Origin: Frankia sp. RB7
GTDB taxonomy: Bacteria > Pseudomonadota > Alphaproteobacteria > Rhizobiales > Xanthobacteraceae
NCBI GenBank assembly: GCA_030403585.1
Contig: JAUEPE010000024.1
Location: 1 to 64,000, forward strand
Reading direction: 5' to 3'
Length of the DNA stretch: 64,000 bases
The notes beneath the pieces were generated by a model. That model saw only the letters and a list, made by a program, of their open reading frames with translations. It made no database searches and was not told the DNA's origin. How positions within the stretch are numbered: the first letter of the stretch is position 1; each line of letters opens with the position of its first letter. The translations under genes and the position numbers were made by a program. Of the stretch, positions 16,939 through 26,035 are shown in pieces.

Positions 16939-18174
16939 CTACTCCATCTCCCGCACTCGCCGCGCATACAGCCGCTGCAACGGCGCGAGCTGCGTCGCCT
17001 CGGCCGCGGCGCGATACGCCTCGCGCGCTTCGTCGTTGCGGCCGAGCCGCCGCAACAGATCGGCACGCACCGCCGGCAACATCTCATAGCCGTCCAGCCC
17101 GCCGCGCGCGGTGATCGCGTCGACGAGATCGAGCGCACGCGCCGGACCGTCAACCATCGAAACCGCGGCGGCATGGTTGAGTTCGATCACCGGAGACGGG
17201 CTGATGCGCAGCAGCACTTCGTAGAGGCCGGCAATCTGCGGCCAGTCAGTTTCCTCGAAGCTCAAGGCGCGGGCATGCAGCGCGGCGATCGCGGCCTGCA
17301 CCGCATAAGGCTGCGGCCGGCCCGGCACGCGCAGCGCGTCATCGACGAGACGCAAGCCGTCTTCGATCTGCGCGCGATCCCAGAGCGAGCGGTCCTGCTC
17401 TTCCAGGAGAACGATGTCGCCGGCCGCGGTCTCGCGACCGGCACGGCGCGCGTCGTGGAGCAGCATCAGCGCCAGCAGCCCCTTGATCCCCGCGCGATCG
17501 GGCATCAATCGGTCGAGCAAGCGGCCGAGCCTGATCGCCTCGACCGCAAGGTCAGGCCGCATCAAATCCGCGCCCGAGGTTGCGACATAGCCTTCGGTGA
17601 AGACGAGATAGATCACGGCGAGGACACCATCGAGCCGCTCCGCCAGCGCGTCACGCTCGGGCACTTCATAGGGAATGCCGGCAAGCCTGATCTTCTGCTT
17701 GGCGCGAACCAGGCGCTGCGCCATCGCGTCCTCACCGACGAGGAAAGCGCGCGCGACCTGCGCGGTGGAAAGGCCGCAGACCGTGCGCAGCGTCAGCGCA
17801 ACCCGGACTTCGGGCGCGAACGCCGGGTGGCAGCAGGTGAAGATCAGCCGCAGCATGTCGTCGTCGAGCATCGCCGGCGGTTCGGCCGGCGTGTCCGCGT
17901 TGAGCTCGAGCTCGTGCAGAAGCGCCTGCTGCTTGCCGCGGAAAGCGGCCTGGCGACGCACACGGTCGATCGCCTTGTTGCGGCCGACATTGACCAGCCA
18001 GGCCCGGGGATTATTGGGGAGCTCGCCCGCCGCCCAGCCCTCCAGCGCAACCGCGAACGCATCCTGGAGCGCATCCTCGGCCAGATCGAAGTCACCGACG
18101 AGGCGGATCAGGGTGGCCAGAGCCCGCCCCGCCTCGTCGCGGAAGATCCTGTCGATGTCGGTGGACGAGATCAC
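16939..18174 (-). CDS. ECF42-type RNA polymerase sigma factor with C-terminal TPR-like extension
   Basis: The 411-aa protein has a sigma-70 region 2 (about 10-75: IRLVGDFDLAEDALQDAF, NPRAWLVNVGRNKAIDRVRR) and region 4 (about 115-165: LTLRTVCGLSTAQVARAFLV). It then has about 230 residues of helical repeats rich in Ala/Leu (DUF6596/TPR type). That long tail, plus a neighbouring DGPF protein and no anti-sigma gene, defines the ECF42 group. In that family the C-terminal domain is known to be needed for activity. The start is GTG at 18174, overlapping the TGA of the DGPF gene (GTGA), so the two are coupled. The target genes cannot be seen here. Confidence 0.9.
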   Translation of the reverse strand: MISSTDIDRIFRDEAGRALATLIRLVGDFDLAEDALQDAFAVALEGWAAGELPNNPRAWLVNVGRNKAIDRVRRQAAFRGKQQALLHELELNADTPAEPPAMLDDDMLRLIFTCCHPAFAPEVRVALTLRTVCGLSTAQVARAFLVGEDAMAQRLVRAKQKIRLAGIPYEVPERDALAERLDGVLAVIYLVFTEGYVATSGADLMRPDLAVEAIRLGRLLDRLMPDRAGIKGLLALMLLHDARRAGRETAAGDIVLLEEQDRSLWDRAQIEDGLRLVDDALRVPGRPQPYAVQAAIAALHARALSFEETDWPQIAGLYEVLLRISPSPVIELNHAAAVSMVDGPARALDLVDAITARGGLDGYEMLPAVRADLLRRLGRNDEAREAYRAAAEATQLAPLQRLYARRVREME

Positions 18175-18521
18175 TTGTAGATCATGACCGGCCTGACCTC
18201 GATCGAGCCTTCCTTTGCCCCTGGAATCCGCGCAGCCAACGCAATGGCGGTGTCGAGACCCTTGGCCTCGACCAGATAATAGCCGCCGAGTTGCTCGCGG
18301 GTCTCCGCGAACGGACCATCGGTCGTCAGGGTCTTGCCCTCGCGCACGCGCACGGTTGTCGCCGTCGTGCTCGGCTGAAGCCCGTCACCCGCCTTGAAAT
18401 GGCCGCTCTGCACGATTGACTGCGTGTAAGTGCCGTATTCCGCCGTCATCGCCTGACGGTCCGCGGGGGTCATTTTGCTCAACTCCACTTCGCTCCGGTA
18501 GATCAGCAGCAGATACTGCAT
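18171..18521 (-). CDS. YCII-related DGPF-domain protein, partner of the ECF42 sigma factor
   Basis: This 116-aa single-domain protein carries the diagnostic DGPF sequence in TTDGPFAETREQLGGYYLV (about 66-84) and the YCII fold opening MQYLLLIYRSE. DGPF proteins almost always neighbour ECF42 sigma factors. Their biochemical role is unknown and they are often part of the regulon. It is the upstream gene of a two-gene operon, and its stop overlaps the sigma start. The start at 18521 follows a GGAGTTGAGCC leader with a good spacing. Confidence 0.9.
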   Translation of the reverse strand: MQYLLLIYRSEVELSKMTPADRQAMTAEYGTYTQSIVQSGHFKAGDGLQPSTTATTVRVREGKTLTTDGPFAETREQLGGYYLVEAKGLDTAIALAARIPGAKEGSIEVRPVMIYK

Positions 18522-18669
18522 GGCTCAACTCCTGTTTGTTCGGCTCAATTGCCGACATCCAGTCGAACGGGGCACATATCGAACGACATGTTCAGGATAA
18601 ATTATTTACGCCGCCGCGTGCGCGACGATCTCTGCTTGACGAAACCGTCACAAATGCTCATTGCCTAAG

Positions 18670-19098
18670 CTGTCAGTCGGCCGGACGGCCGCTCCGGCAA
18701 GTGCCGAAAGGCCGCCGGGGAGGAAAGTCCGGGCTCCCTTGACATACGGTGCCGGATAACGTCCGGCGGGGGCGACCCCAGGGAAAGTGCCACAGAGAAC
18801 GAACCGCCCCGCTTCGCCTTCGGGCTTCGCGGGGTAAGGGTGAAAAGGTGCGGTAAGAGCGCACCGCGGGTCCGGCAACGGAGCCGGCATGGTAAACCCC
18901 ACCGGGAGCAAAACCGAATAGGGACGGCGTAGCGGGCTGTTCGCTTTAAGCGATAACGCCGCGGGGCGATGTCAGGCCCGCCGTCCGGGTAGGTTGCTCG
19001 AGGCCATGTGCAAACATGGTCCCAGAGGAATGGCCGTCACGTATCGTTCGCGCAAGCGGGCGGTGCCTTACAGAACCCGGCTTACAGGCCGGCTGATA
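18670..19098 (+). ncRNA. rnpB: RNase P RNA, bacterial class A (alphaproteobacterial type)
   Basis: This is the catalytic RNA that matures the 5' ends of tRNAs. The universal core elements are visible in order: GAGGAAAGTCCGGGCTCC (18720-18737), CAGGGAAAGTGCCACAGAGA, GGGTAAGGGTGAAAAGGTGC, GAGGAATGGCCGTC, and the 3' core ACAGAACCCGGCTTACAGG (19070-19088). The ends pair to form P1: CAGTCGGCC (18674-18682) with GGCCGGCTG (19087-19095). The exact termini are approximate. Open frames on the opposite strand here are artefacts. Confidence 0.96.
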
Positions 19099-19169
19099 TT
19101 CTAAAGCGTTTTCGAGCGAAGTGGTTTTCCGGTTCGCGTGAAGAAAACGCCTCTTACTAAAGAAGTGAC

Positions 19170-19201
19170 GAGGGGTTCGATGCTAACGCATCGGACCCCT
19201 C
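19170..19201. terminator. Perfect-looking hairpin between rnpB and the hydrolase gene
   Basis: GAGGGGTTCGATGC and GCATCGGACCCCTC form a 14-bp stem with one G-T/A-C-type mismatch around a TAAC loop. It ends on the stop codon of the minus-strand hydrolase gene and lies about 75 bp past rnpB. No clean T-run follows on either strand, so it may be a stabilising or weak terminator structure. The preceding AAAGCGTTTTCGAGCGAAGTGG stretch is a common rhizobial repeat type (from memory). Confidence 0.5.
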
Positions 19202-19937
19202 ACCATTTTGGCCAGGCGACGATCTCGTTCAACACGCCCATCAGCGCCTCCGGCGCCGTGACATTCGGCGCATGGCTGGCGTCGAGCTCGAAATAGCCCC
19301 AGCCCTCCTCGCTCTTCGTGCGCCTGGCGAATTGCCCGAACACATCGCCCGGCGGAATGCGCATGCAATAGATGTAGCTGCGCGGCATCGCCGGTTCGCC
19401 GTGGTGAAGCTTCAGCTTCGTCTCAAAACATTTGATCGGCATGTTGATCCGGCGCGCGTTGAGCCAATCGAGGTCCGCTTGCGGCGTATCCGGCGGCGGC
19501 GGGTTCGGCGCGATGCGATAACCGTCGCCGGCGGCGGTCGCCTTGCGCATCGGTTCGCGCCCACTTTCATTCAGATCGAACAGCGACTGGCCATCGCGCG
19601 GCACGAAGGCGTCGAGATAGATCAATTGCGTCACGCGCTCACGCGCGCGGTCGGCAACGCCTGTTGCGACCATGCCGCCATAGCTGTGGCCGAGCAGCAC
19701 GATGTCGCCGAGATCCTCGAATCTGATGACGTTGAGAATGTCCTGGATGTGCGTCTCGAGATCAATCCCGGGACTGGCGAGATGTGATCGCTCGCCGAGC
19801 CCGGTGTAGGTCGGCGCCACCAGGCGGTGGCCCGCCTGCGCCATCAGCGGATGCATCTTCTTCCAGGACCATCCGCCGGACCACGCGCCATGACAGAGCA
19901 GGAAGGTTTTTGCGCGTGCGGCCATCGGCGTTTCCAT
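19200..19937 (-). CDS. Alpha/beta-hydrolase
   Basis: The 245-aa protein has the alpha/beta-hydrolase fold: the oxyanion-region LLCHGAWSGGWSW (13-25), the nucleophile elbow GHSYGG (about 83-88, Ser85), and a late His in LDASHAPNV. It belongs to the esterase/acyl-hydrolase group related to plant methyl-ester hydrolases (the HGAWxGxWxW and GHSxGG pattern). It lacks a signal peptide, so it is probably cytoplasmic, and the substrate cannot be inferred. ATG codons at 19937 and 19925 are both possible; the second has GGAAA upstream. It is monocistronic and its stop lies inside a hairpin. Confidence 0.85.
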   Translation of the reverse strand: METPMAARAKTFLLCHGAWSGGWSWKKMHPLMAQAGHRLVAPTYTGLGERSHLASPGIDLETHIQDILNVIRFEDLGDIVLLGHSYGGMVATGVADRARERVTQLIYLDAFVPRDGQSLFDLNESGREPMRKATAAGDGYRIAPNPPPPDTPQADLDWLNARRINMPIKCFETKLKLHHGEPAMPRSYIYCMRIPPGDVFGQFARRTKSEEGWGYFELDASHAPNVTAPEALMGVLNEIVAWPKW

Positions 19938-19999
19938 CGTTCTTGTTTTGATACGATGGAGTGTAGCGGGCAGAAGCGCGATGTAAACGCTGCCGGGCG

Positions 20000-20431
20000 T
20001 CAGGCCGCGCGCGGCGCCTTCAACAGCACGGGCGCAAACTGAGAAGCTTCGCGCCGCAGCTTGCTCGCCTCAAAACCGTGCATGCCGATCTGCCATTGCA
20101 GCCCGACGATGGCGCCCTTGGTCGGTTGCAGCAAAGCGAGCGACCCGAACAGCGTCACCGGCAGCCACACCGACAGCTGCAGCCAGACCGGCGGGGCATA
20201 AGCGGTCTCGACCGCGAGGATCGCCGGCACCACGAGATGGCCGACCAGGACCATCACCAGATAGGCCGGGAAGTCATCGGCGCGCTGGTGAAACAGCTCC
20301 TCGCCGCAATGGTCGCAGCTGTCGGCCACCTTCAGGAAGCGCCCGAACATATGGCCTTCGCCGCAGTTCGGGCACTTGGCGCGAAAACCGCGCCACATCG
20401 CCTTTGCCAGAGACACTGAACCGGTCGTCAT
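20000..20431 (-). CDS. DUF983 family zinc-ribbon membrane protein
   Basis: From the ATG at 20431 this is a 143-aa protein. It has a DUF983 N-terminus with two Cys pairs (CPNCGEGHMFGRFLKV and CDHCGEE) that should bind one zinc ion, then two hydrophobic segments (about 54-75 and 84-105). DUF983 proteins are widespread in alphaproteobacteria and have no firm function. It is divergent from the MocR-type regulator, with only 80 bp between the starts, so it may be that regulator's target. A longer reading to 20512 would run through the operator repeats and is unlikely. Confidence 0.85.
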   Translation of the reverse strand: MTTGSVSLAKAMWRGFRAKCPNCGEGHMFGRFLKVADSCDHCGEELFHQRADDFPAYLVMVLVGHLVVPAILAVETAYAPPVWLQLSVWLPVTLFGSLALLQPTKGAIVGLQWQIGMHGFEASKLRREASQFAPVLLKAPRAA

Positions 20432-20455
20432 GACGACACCTCTTCCGTTTTCCTG

Positions 20456-20485
20456 ATCCATACAATAATATCTTGCATCCATACA
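20456..20485. promoter_or_regulatory. Direct-repeat operator between the DUF983 and MocR genes
   Basis: ATCCATACA occurs twice in the same orientation, at 20456-20464 and 20477-20485. The start-to-start distance is 21 bp, two helical turns. MocR/GabR-type regulators bind direct repeats through their winged-helix dimers, so this is the likely autoregulatory site. A third related piece (GGATATGG, 20492-20499) may be an inverted half-site. The repeat is seen directly; its function is inference. Confidence 0.6.
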
Positions 20486-20510
20486 TTCAAAGGATATGGG
20501 GCCAAATTGC

Positions 20511-21881
20511 ATGGATTGGACTCCTACAATCTCCGAGCTGAGCGGGCCGCGCTACCAGCGCATCGTCGAAGCCATGGAGGCCGACATCGCTGCCGGCCGA
20601 CTGGTGCGGGGCCAGCAATTGCCGACGCAGCGCTCGTTGGCCAAAGCGCTCGGCATCGACCTGACCACGGTGACGCGCGCCTACACAGAGGCGCGGCGCC
20701 GCGGCATCATGGAGGCCCGCGTCGGCCAAGGATCGTTCGTGTCCGAGACCAGCGCGCGCCGCGCGGTCGACCTGCCGCATCCCGTGGCGATCGACCTCTC
20801 GATGAACGTGCCGCCGCATCCGCTCGAAGCGCAGCTCGACGAGCGCATCATCGCCGGCCTCGAAGCCATTCGCGGGCAATCGGGCCTGACCGCATTCCTG
20901 AACTACCAGCCACCCGGCGGCAGCGCGCATGAGCGCGAGGTCGCCGCGCGCTGGATGCGTACGCGCGTTCCGCATGCCCATGCCGACAAGCTCGTGATCT
21001 TTCCCGGCACGCAGACGATCCTGTTCAACCTGCTCGCCCATCTCGCGCGGCCGGGAGACATCGTGCTGACGGAAGCCATCACCTTCCCCGGCATCAAGGC
21101 CGCAGCAGCGCAGCTCGGCGTCAAGCTCGTCGGCATCGCCATGGATGACGGCGGCATCCTGCCCGATGCGCTGGCGAAAGCCTGCCGCACGCACCGGCCG
21201 AAGGCCGTCTATCTCATTCCGACGCTGCACAACCCGACCACGGCGACTCTTGCTCCCGAGCGGCGCAGCGCAATCGCAAAGATCGTCCGCGATGCCGATA
21301 CGATGCTGATCGAGGACGACGCCTACGGGCTGTTCGACCGTTCGGCCTCGCCGATCGCCAACCTCATCCCGGAGCGGACATTTCTCGCGACCACACTGTC
21401 AAAATGTATCGCGCCGGCGCTGCGCGTCGCTTATCTGCTCGCGCCCGACAGCGGCGCGCAGCTTCAGATGCGCGGCCATCTCCAGGCGACCGTGCAGATG
21501 CCGGCGCCGCTGATGGTCGCGCTGGTGACTCACTGGCTCGAGACCGGCGTCGCCGACCGCATCATCACCGCGATCCGCAACGAGGCCGTCGGTCGCCAGC
21601 AATTGGCACAGCGCGCATTGAAGGGTTTTCAGTTCCGGGCCAAGCCCGCCGCACATCATTTGTGGCTACACCTGCCGGAGGGGCGACCGGACGTCGCCGC
21701 GCATCTGCTGCGCAACGGACTCGCGATCGTTGCCGGCGACGCCTTCACCGTCGACGGAACCTCGCCCCATGCGGCGCGCGTTTCGCTCGGCGCGGCGCGC
21801 AACAGATCGGAATTGACCGAGGCACTGCGCATCCTCGTCGGCGCGCTGCACAAGCCCGCCGATGTCAGGCAGATCGTCTAG
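20511..21881 (+). CDS. MocR-family transcriptional regulator (GntR wHTH + aminotransferase-like domain)
   Basis: The 456-aa protein has an N-terminal GntR-type winged helix (about 10-75: YQRIVEAMEADIAAGRLVRG, LPTQRSLAKALGIDLTTVTRAY) joined to a fold-type I PLP-aminotransferase-like domain. The PLP-lysine region ATTLSKCIAPALRVAYLL and an ASP-type IEDDAYGLF are both present. MocR proteins usually sense an amino compound or PLP and control a neighbouring gene. I chose the ATG at 20511; one at 20496 adds five residues. The likely targets are the divergent DUF983 gene and the TauE/SafE gene downstream. Confidence 0.9.
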   Translation: MDWTPTISELSGPRYQRIVEAMEADIAAGRLVRGQQLPTQRSLAKALGIDLTTVTRAYTEARRRGIMEARVGQGSFVSETSARRAVDLPHPVAIDLSMNVPPHPLEAQLDERIIAGLEAIRGQSGLTAFLNYQPPGGSAHEREVAARWMRTRVPHAHADKLVIFPGTQTILFNLLAHLARPGDIVLTEAITFPGIKAAAAQLGVKLVGIAMDDGGILPDALAKACRTHRPKAVYLIPTLHNPTTATLAPERRSAIAKIVRDADTMLIEDDAYGLFDRSASPIANLIPERTFLATTLSKCIAPALRVAYLLAPDSGAQLQMRGHLQATVQMPAPLMVALVTHWLETGVADRIITAIRNEAVGRQQLAQRALKGFQFRAKPAAHHLWLHLPEGRPDVAAHLLRNGLAIVAGDAFTVDGTSPHAARVSLGAARNRSELTEALRILVGALHKPADVRQIV

Positions 21882-21978
21882 CAAACGTCTCCGAAATTGA
21901 CCTCCCGCGCCGCATCTGTGCTAAGCGCCATGAGGCAATCACGGCTTCGGAATCGCCGGCAACGGCAGGGATTGATTG

Positions 21979-22722
21979 GTGGAAACGCTCACTTACGTGC
22001 TGCTCTTGTTTGGCGCGCTGGCCGGCGGCTTCGTCTCGGGGCTGGCCGGATTCGGCACGGCACTGATGGCGCTCGGCATCTGGCTCTACGTGCTGCCGCC
22101 CTCGCTCGCGGTGCCGCTGGTGCTGATCTGTTCGGTGATCGCGCAGACCTCGACGCTGCCCTCGATGTGGAAGAGCTTTGACCTGTCGCTGGTCTGGCCG
22201 TTCCTGATCGGCGGATTGATCGGCGTGCCGCTCGGGACCATGCTGGTTGCCTCCGCCGATCCAAAAGTGTTCAAGCTCAGCGTCGGCGTGCTGCTGCTGA
22301 TTTTCTCGACCGCGCTGTACCTGAACAAGAAACCGCTCGCCATCACCTTCGGCGGCCGCATCGCCGACGGTGCGATCGGATTCGCCGGCGGCATTCTGGG
22401 CGGGCTCGCCGGACTGTCGGGGCCGCTGCCGATCCTGTGGGCCAACATCCGCGGCTGGAACAAGCACGAGCGGCGCGGCATATTCCAGCTCTTCAATTTC
22501 ACGGTGCTCGCCGCGGCGCTGGTGTTGCAGACGGCCTCGGGCCTGGTTGCATTCAAGGTGGTGTGGCTCGCGATGGTCGCATTCCCGGGCACGCTGATCG
22601 GCGCCTGGGCCGGCGCGCGCGTCTATCACGCGCTGAGCGACAAGCATTTCGGCGATGTCGTGCTCGGCCTGCTGTTTCTATCGGGCGCCACCCTGGTCTG
22701 GAACAGCATCAGCTCGCTCTAG
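21979..22722 (+). CDS. TauE/SafE family membrane transporter
   Basis: This 247-aa, very hydrophobic protein has about eight membrane segments. It contains the two glycine-rich family repeats GGFVSGLAGFGTALMALG (N-terminal half) and GGILGGLAGLSGPLPILW (C-terminal half). The family moves sulfite, sulfoacetate or other organic anions across the inner membrane; the substrate here is unknown. The GTG at 21979 is preferred, with AGGGA seven bases upstream; a TTG at 21976 is possible. It lies about 100 bp after the MocR gene on the same strand and may be under its control. Confidence 0.88.
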   Translation: METLTYVLLLFGALAGGFVSGLAGFGTALMALGIWLYVLPPSLAVPLVLICSVIAQTSTLPSMWKSFDLSLVWPFLIGGLIGVPLGTMLVASADPKVFKLSVGVLLLIFSTALYLNKKPLAITFGGRIADGAIGFAGGILGGLAGLSGPLPILWANIRGWNKHERRGIFQLFNFTVLAAALVLQTASGLVAFKVVWLAMVAFPGTLIGAWAGARVYHALSDKHFGDVVLGLLFLSGATLVWNSISSL

Positions 22723-22775
22723 CTCCCTGCAGCCCGGCAAATGGGCCGGTGCTGCAGGGTTGAAACATGCTGTCG

Positions 22776-24179
22776 CTACGCGGGCTCGCGTGCGAGCGGC
22801 ACGACTGGCTGAGGGCTCGCCGGTTCTGCGACTTTCCCCTTCGGAGGCACCAGCCGCTTCCTGAACTCGCGGCGCAGCAACCACAGGCTCTGCACCGCCT
22901 GCAGCGTTGTCGCCGCGTTCGACAGATACCAGACGTACTCGATCCGAAAGCCCGGCCGCGTCGAGAGCCAGATCGCCGGCAGGGAATAGGTGAGGACGCG
23001 CGTCGCCGAGCTCCACAGCACCGGCTTGGTGTTGCCGAGGCCCTGGAACATGCTCGAGCAGGTGAAGATCAATCCCTGCGCCACCATATTCAGCGAGATC
23101 ATCTTCAGAAACAGCAACGCGACGCTCATCGTCTCCGGATCATTCGAGAAGCCGCCGAGCAACAATCCGGGCGCGAACTGCGCGAGAATCGTCAGCGCGA
23201 TCATCACGACGGTCGCGATCAGCGCCGCCCTGACGAAGGTTTCCCGCACCCGCTCATAATTGCCCGCACCGAAATTCTGGCCAACAATGGGCCCTGCCGC
23301 GAGGGAGACGGCAAGAGCCGGCATCTGAATCAAGCCCACGACGCGCGTCCCGATGCCAAAGCCCGCCTGGGCCGCCGGACCGAGATCGCGCAGCACGTAA
23401 TAGATCGCCGCCATGAAGATGAAGATCATCACGAACTCACCGCCCGCGGGCAGGCCGACATTGAGGATCCTCCTCCATTGCCGCAGTTGCGGACGCCATT
23501 GCGCAGGATGGAACGCGACGTAGCGCTCCAGCCTGCGAAAATAGTAGAACAGCATCAACACGCCGATGAAAACGGCGATCGTGCTGGCCAGGCCCGCTCC
23601 GGCGACACCGAGCGCATATCCGGTGCCCCAGCCCGTGATCAGGACCGGCGCCAGCGCGATATTGATGATGACCGCAAGCACCTGCACCAGCATGCTCGGC
23701 CGCACGATGCCGGTGGCCCGCAGCGCGGCCGCCATCACTTGCGTGACGAATTGCAGCGCCAGCGCCGGCATGAACCAGAGAAAATAGGTGGTGCCGGCAT
23801 TGATGGTGGCCTCATCGGCGGCAATCGCGCGCATATAAGGGCGCGCCAGCACAAAGCCGCCGAGCAGCGTCAACAGCCCGAACAGCACCGACAGCACGAC
23901 CGCCTGGTTGAACACGAGATTGGCGTCGCCGCGATCCTTGCGGCCCACGGCATGCGCGACCAGCGCCACCGTGCCGACGCCGAGCATCTGCATCAGCGCG
24001 TTGACGAGGAAGCCGGCGTTGCCGGCCGCAGCGACGCCGGCCACGGCCGCATCGCCGAGCCCGGACACGAAGTACAGGTCGACCAGCTGGCAGATCATGA
24101 TCGTGATCATGCCGACCACGATGGGTGGCGCCATATTCAGGATGTGGCTCACGATGGAGCCGCGCGTCAGGTCCTTCAT
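22776..24179 (-). CDS. MATE family efflux transporter
   Basis: This is a 467-aa polytopic protein of about twelve membrane segments in two homologous halves, typical of MATE cation-coupled drug/metabolite exporters. The N-terminal half starts LTRGSIVSHILNMAPPIVVGM and contains DLYFVSGLGDAAVAGVAAAGN. The second half begins near WRRILNVGLPAGGEFV and includes GPIVGQNFGAGN. A good ribosome binding site (AGGTGG) precedes the ATG. It is 52 bp downstream of the ABC exporter on the same strand, so the two exporters appear to form one operon. The substrate is unknown. Confidence 0.93.
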   Translation of the reverse strand: MKDLTRGSIVSHILNMAPPIVVGMITIMICQLVDLYFVSGLGDAAVAGVAAAGNAGFLVNALMQMLGVGTVALVAHAVGRKDRGDANLVFNQAVVLSVLFGLLTLLGGFVLARPYMRAIAADEATINAGTTYFLWFMPALALQFVTQVMAAALRATGIVRPSMLVQVLAVIINIALAPVLITGWGTGYALGVAGAGLASTIAVFIGVLMLFYYFRRLERYVAFHPAQWRPQLRQWRRILNVGLPAGGEFVMIFIFMAAIYYVLRDLGPAAQAGFGIGTRVVGLIQMPALAVSLAAGPIVGQNFGAGNYERVRETFVRAALIATVVMIALTILAQFAPGLLLGGFSNDPETMSVALLFLKMISLNMVAQGLIFTCSSMFQGLGNTKPVLWSSATRVLTYSLPAIWLSTRPGFRIEYVWYLSNAATTLQAVQSLWLLRREFRKRLVPPKGKVAEPASPQPVVPLAREPA

Positions 24180-24231
24180 CTGATTCCACCTTTGATGACG
24201 TGACGGCAGGACTTGCGCCTGCCGTCACGCG

Positions 24232-26031
24232 TCATTCCGCTGCTGCGATATGCCCGAGCTCCACCACCTGGCGCTCGAACAGGCTGCGATAGATTCCGCC
24301 AGGCTTGCCCGCGAGCGTGGCATGCGTGCCTTGCTCGGCGATCTCGCCGCGGTCGAACACCAGGATGCGATCGAGGCTGCGCACCGTCGACAGACGATGC
24401 GCGATCACGATCGAGGTGCGGCCTTTCATCAGCCGCTCCATTGCCTGCTGGATCAGCGCCTCCGACTCCGAATCGAGGCTCGATGTCGCCTCGTCCAGGA
24501 TCAGCACCGGCGCATCGGCCAGGAAGGCGCGCGCCAGCGCCACGCGCTGCCGTTCGCCGCCCGACAGTTTCACCCCGCGCTCGCCGACCAGCGTGCCGTA
24601 GCCCTTCGGCAGGCGCAGGATGAAATCGTGCGCATTCGCCAGCCGCGCCGCCTGCTCGATCGCCTCGAGGCTGGCACCTGGCCGGCCATAGGCGATGTTC
24701 TCGGCGAGCGAGCGGTGAAACAGGATCGGGTCCTGCTGCACGATCGCGATCTGGCTGCGCAGCGATTGCTGCGTGGCCAGCGCGATGTCCTGCCCGTCGA
24801 TCAGCACGCGACCGCCGGTGACGTCGTGGAGCCGCTGCACCAGCTTGACGAACGTCGTCTTGCCGGAGCCGGAGCGACCGACGAGGCCGACACGCTCGCC
24901 GGCGCGGATCCTGACCGACAGCCCGTCATACAGCGGCGCACGATGGCCGCCATAGTGGAACGTGACGTCGTCGAACACGATCTCGCCGCCCTCGATCGCG
25001 ATCGGCCGCGCGTCGGCGGCGTCGGCGATGCCGATCGGTTCGTCATAGATCGCCACCAGTTCCTCCATGTCGTTGACCGAGCGCTGCAGGTTGTTGATGT
25101 GCATGCCGACGTCGCGCAAATAGGCGTGGATGACGTAGTAGCTCGTCAGCACATAGGTGACGTCGCCGGGCGAGGCATGCCCGTACATCCACAGCAGCAC
25201 CGCGCCGCCGATCACGGACCCTCGCAGGCATAGCAGCAGCGAGAGCTGCGCCATGGCGGTGTAGTTGTAGCGGAACCAGGTCCGCCGCACCCGCACGCGC
25301 CAGCGCTTGATGACGCGCCCAAGCCGCGCATCCTCGCGCGCCTCGGCGCCGAACGACTTCACCACCGCATTGCATGTCAGCGCATCCGCCAGCGTACCGC
25401 CGACCTTGGTGTCCCAGGCGTTGGAGACACGCGCAGCCGGCGCGATGTAGCGCGTCGAGAACAGCACCGTCATCGTGACATAGGCAGCCGCGCCGAGCGC
25501 GATCACTGCGCCGAGCGAGGCCCAGTGCACGCCGAGCAGGATCATCGATCCGATCAACACGGCCAGCGACGGCAGCAGCGCCAGCAGGATGGTGTCGTTC
25601 AACAGATCGAGCGCCCACATGCCGCGCGTGATCTTGCGCACGGTCGAGCCCGCGAAGGAGTTGGCGTGCCAGTCGGTCGAGAAGCGCTGCACGCGCAGAA
25701 ACGCGTCCTGTGCCACGTCCGACATGATCTTCAGCGTGAACGGCACGATCATTTGCAGGCCGGTCAGGCGCAGCACCATCGAGGCCGCGCCCAGCACCAC
25801 GATGCCACCCAGCGCCACCAGCGCGGCGTGGCGCGCATCGGGATCGGACGGCCCGCGCGTCAACGCGTCGACCAGATGTCCTGAAAACACCGGCATGAAC
25901 AGGTCAGCGACGGTTGCCCCTAACAGACCGACGGCAATGGCGAGCGTGCGCCCCGGCTGATTCAGCCAGTGCCGAAACACGAAGGGCAGGACCACGCGGA
26001 TAGCCGCGGGCTTTTTTGACAGAGCGGTCAT
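24232..26031 (-). CDS. ABC exporter, fused membrane and ATPase domains
   Basis: The 599-aa half-transporter has a six-helix membrane domain (about 15-330). The nucleotide-binding domain has Walker A GRSGSGKTT (385-393), the signature LSGGERQR (about 489-496), Walker B VLILDEATSSLD and the H-loop IAHRLS. It should dimerise and export a lipid or hydrophobic compound. I took the ATG at 26031 because it follows the 74-aa ORF's stop by four bases. A longer reading to 26109 adds an Arg/Pro-rich tail that is not family-like. It is followed by the MATE gene. Confidence 0.93.
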   Translation of the reverse strand: MTALSKKPAAIRVVLPFVFRHWLNQPGRTLAIAVGLLGATVADLFMPVFSGHLVDALTRGPSDPDARHAALVALGGIVVLGAASMVLRLTGLQMIVPFTLKIMSDVAQDAFLRVQRFSTDWHANSFAGSTVRKITRGMWALDLLNDTILLALLPSLAVLIGSMILLGVHWASLGAVIALGAAAYVTMTVLFSTRYIAPAARVSNAWDTKVGGTLADALTCNAVVKSFGAEAREDARLGRVIKRWRVRVRRTWFRYNYTAMAQLSLLLCLRGSVIGGAVLLWMYGHASPGDVTYVLTSYYVIHAYLRDVGMHINNLQRSVNDMEELVAIYDEPIGIADAADARPIAIEGGEIVFDDVTFHYGGHRAPLYDGLSVRIRAGERVGLVGRSGSGKTTFVKLVQRLHDVTGGRVLIDGQDIALATQQSLRSQIAIVQQDPILFHRSLAENIAYGRPGASLEAIEQAARLANAHDFILRLPKGYGTLVGERGVKLSGGERQRVALARAFLADAPVLILDEATSSLDSESEALIQQAMERLMKGRTSIVIAHRLSTVRSLDRILVFDRGEIAEQGTHATLAGKPGGIYRSLFERQVVELGHIAAAE

Positions 26032-26035
26032 GGCG

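Noticed and set aside
18648..18911. Open frames on the minus strand over the RNase P RNA
   Set aside because: The stretch is explained fully by rnpB core elements on the plus strand; the frames have no protein-like features.
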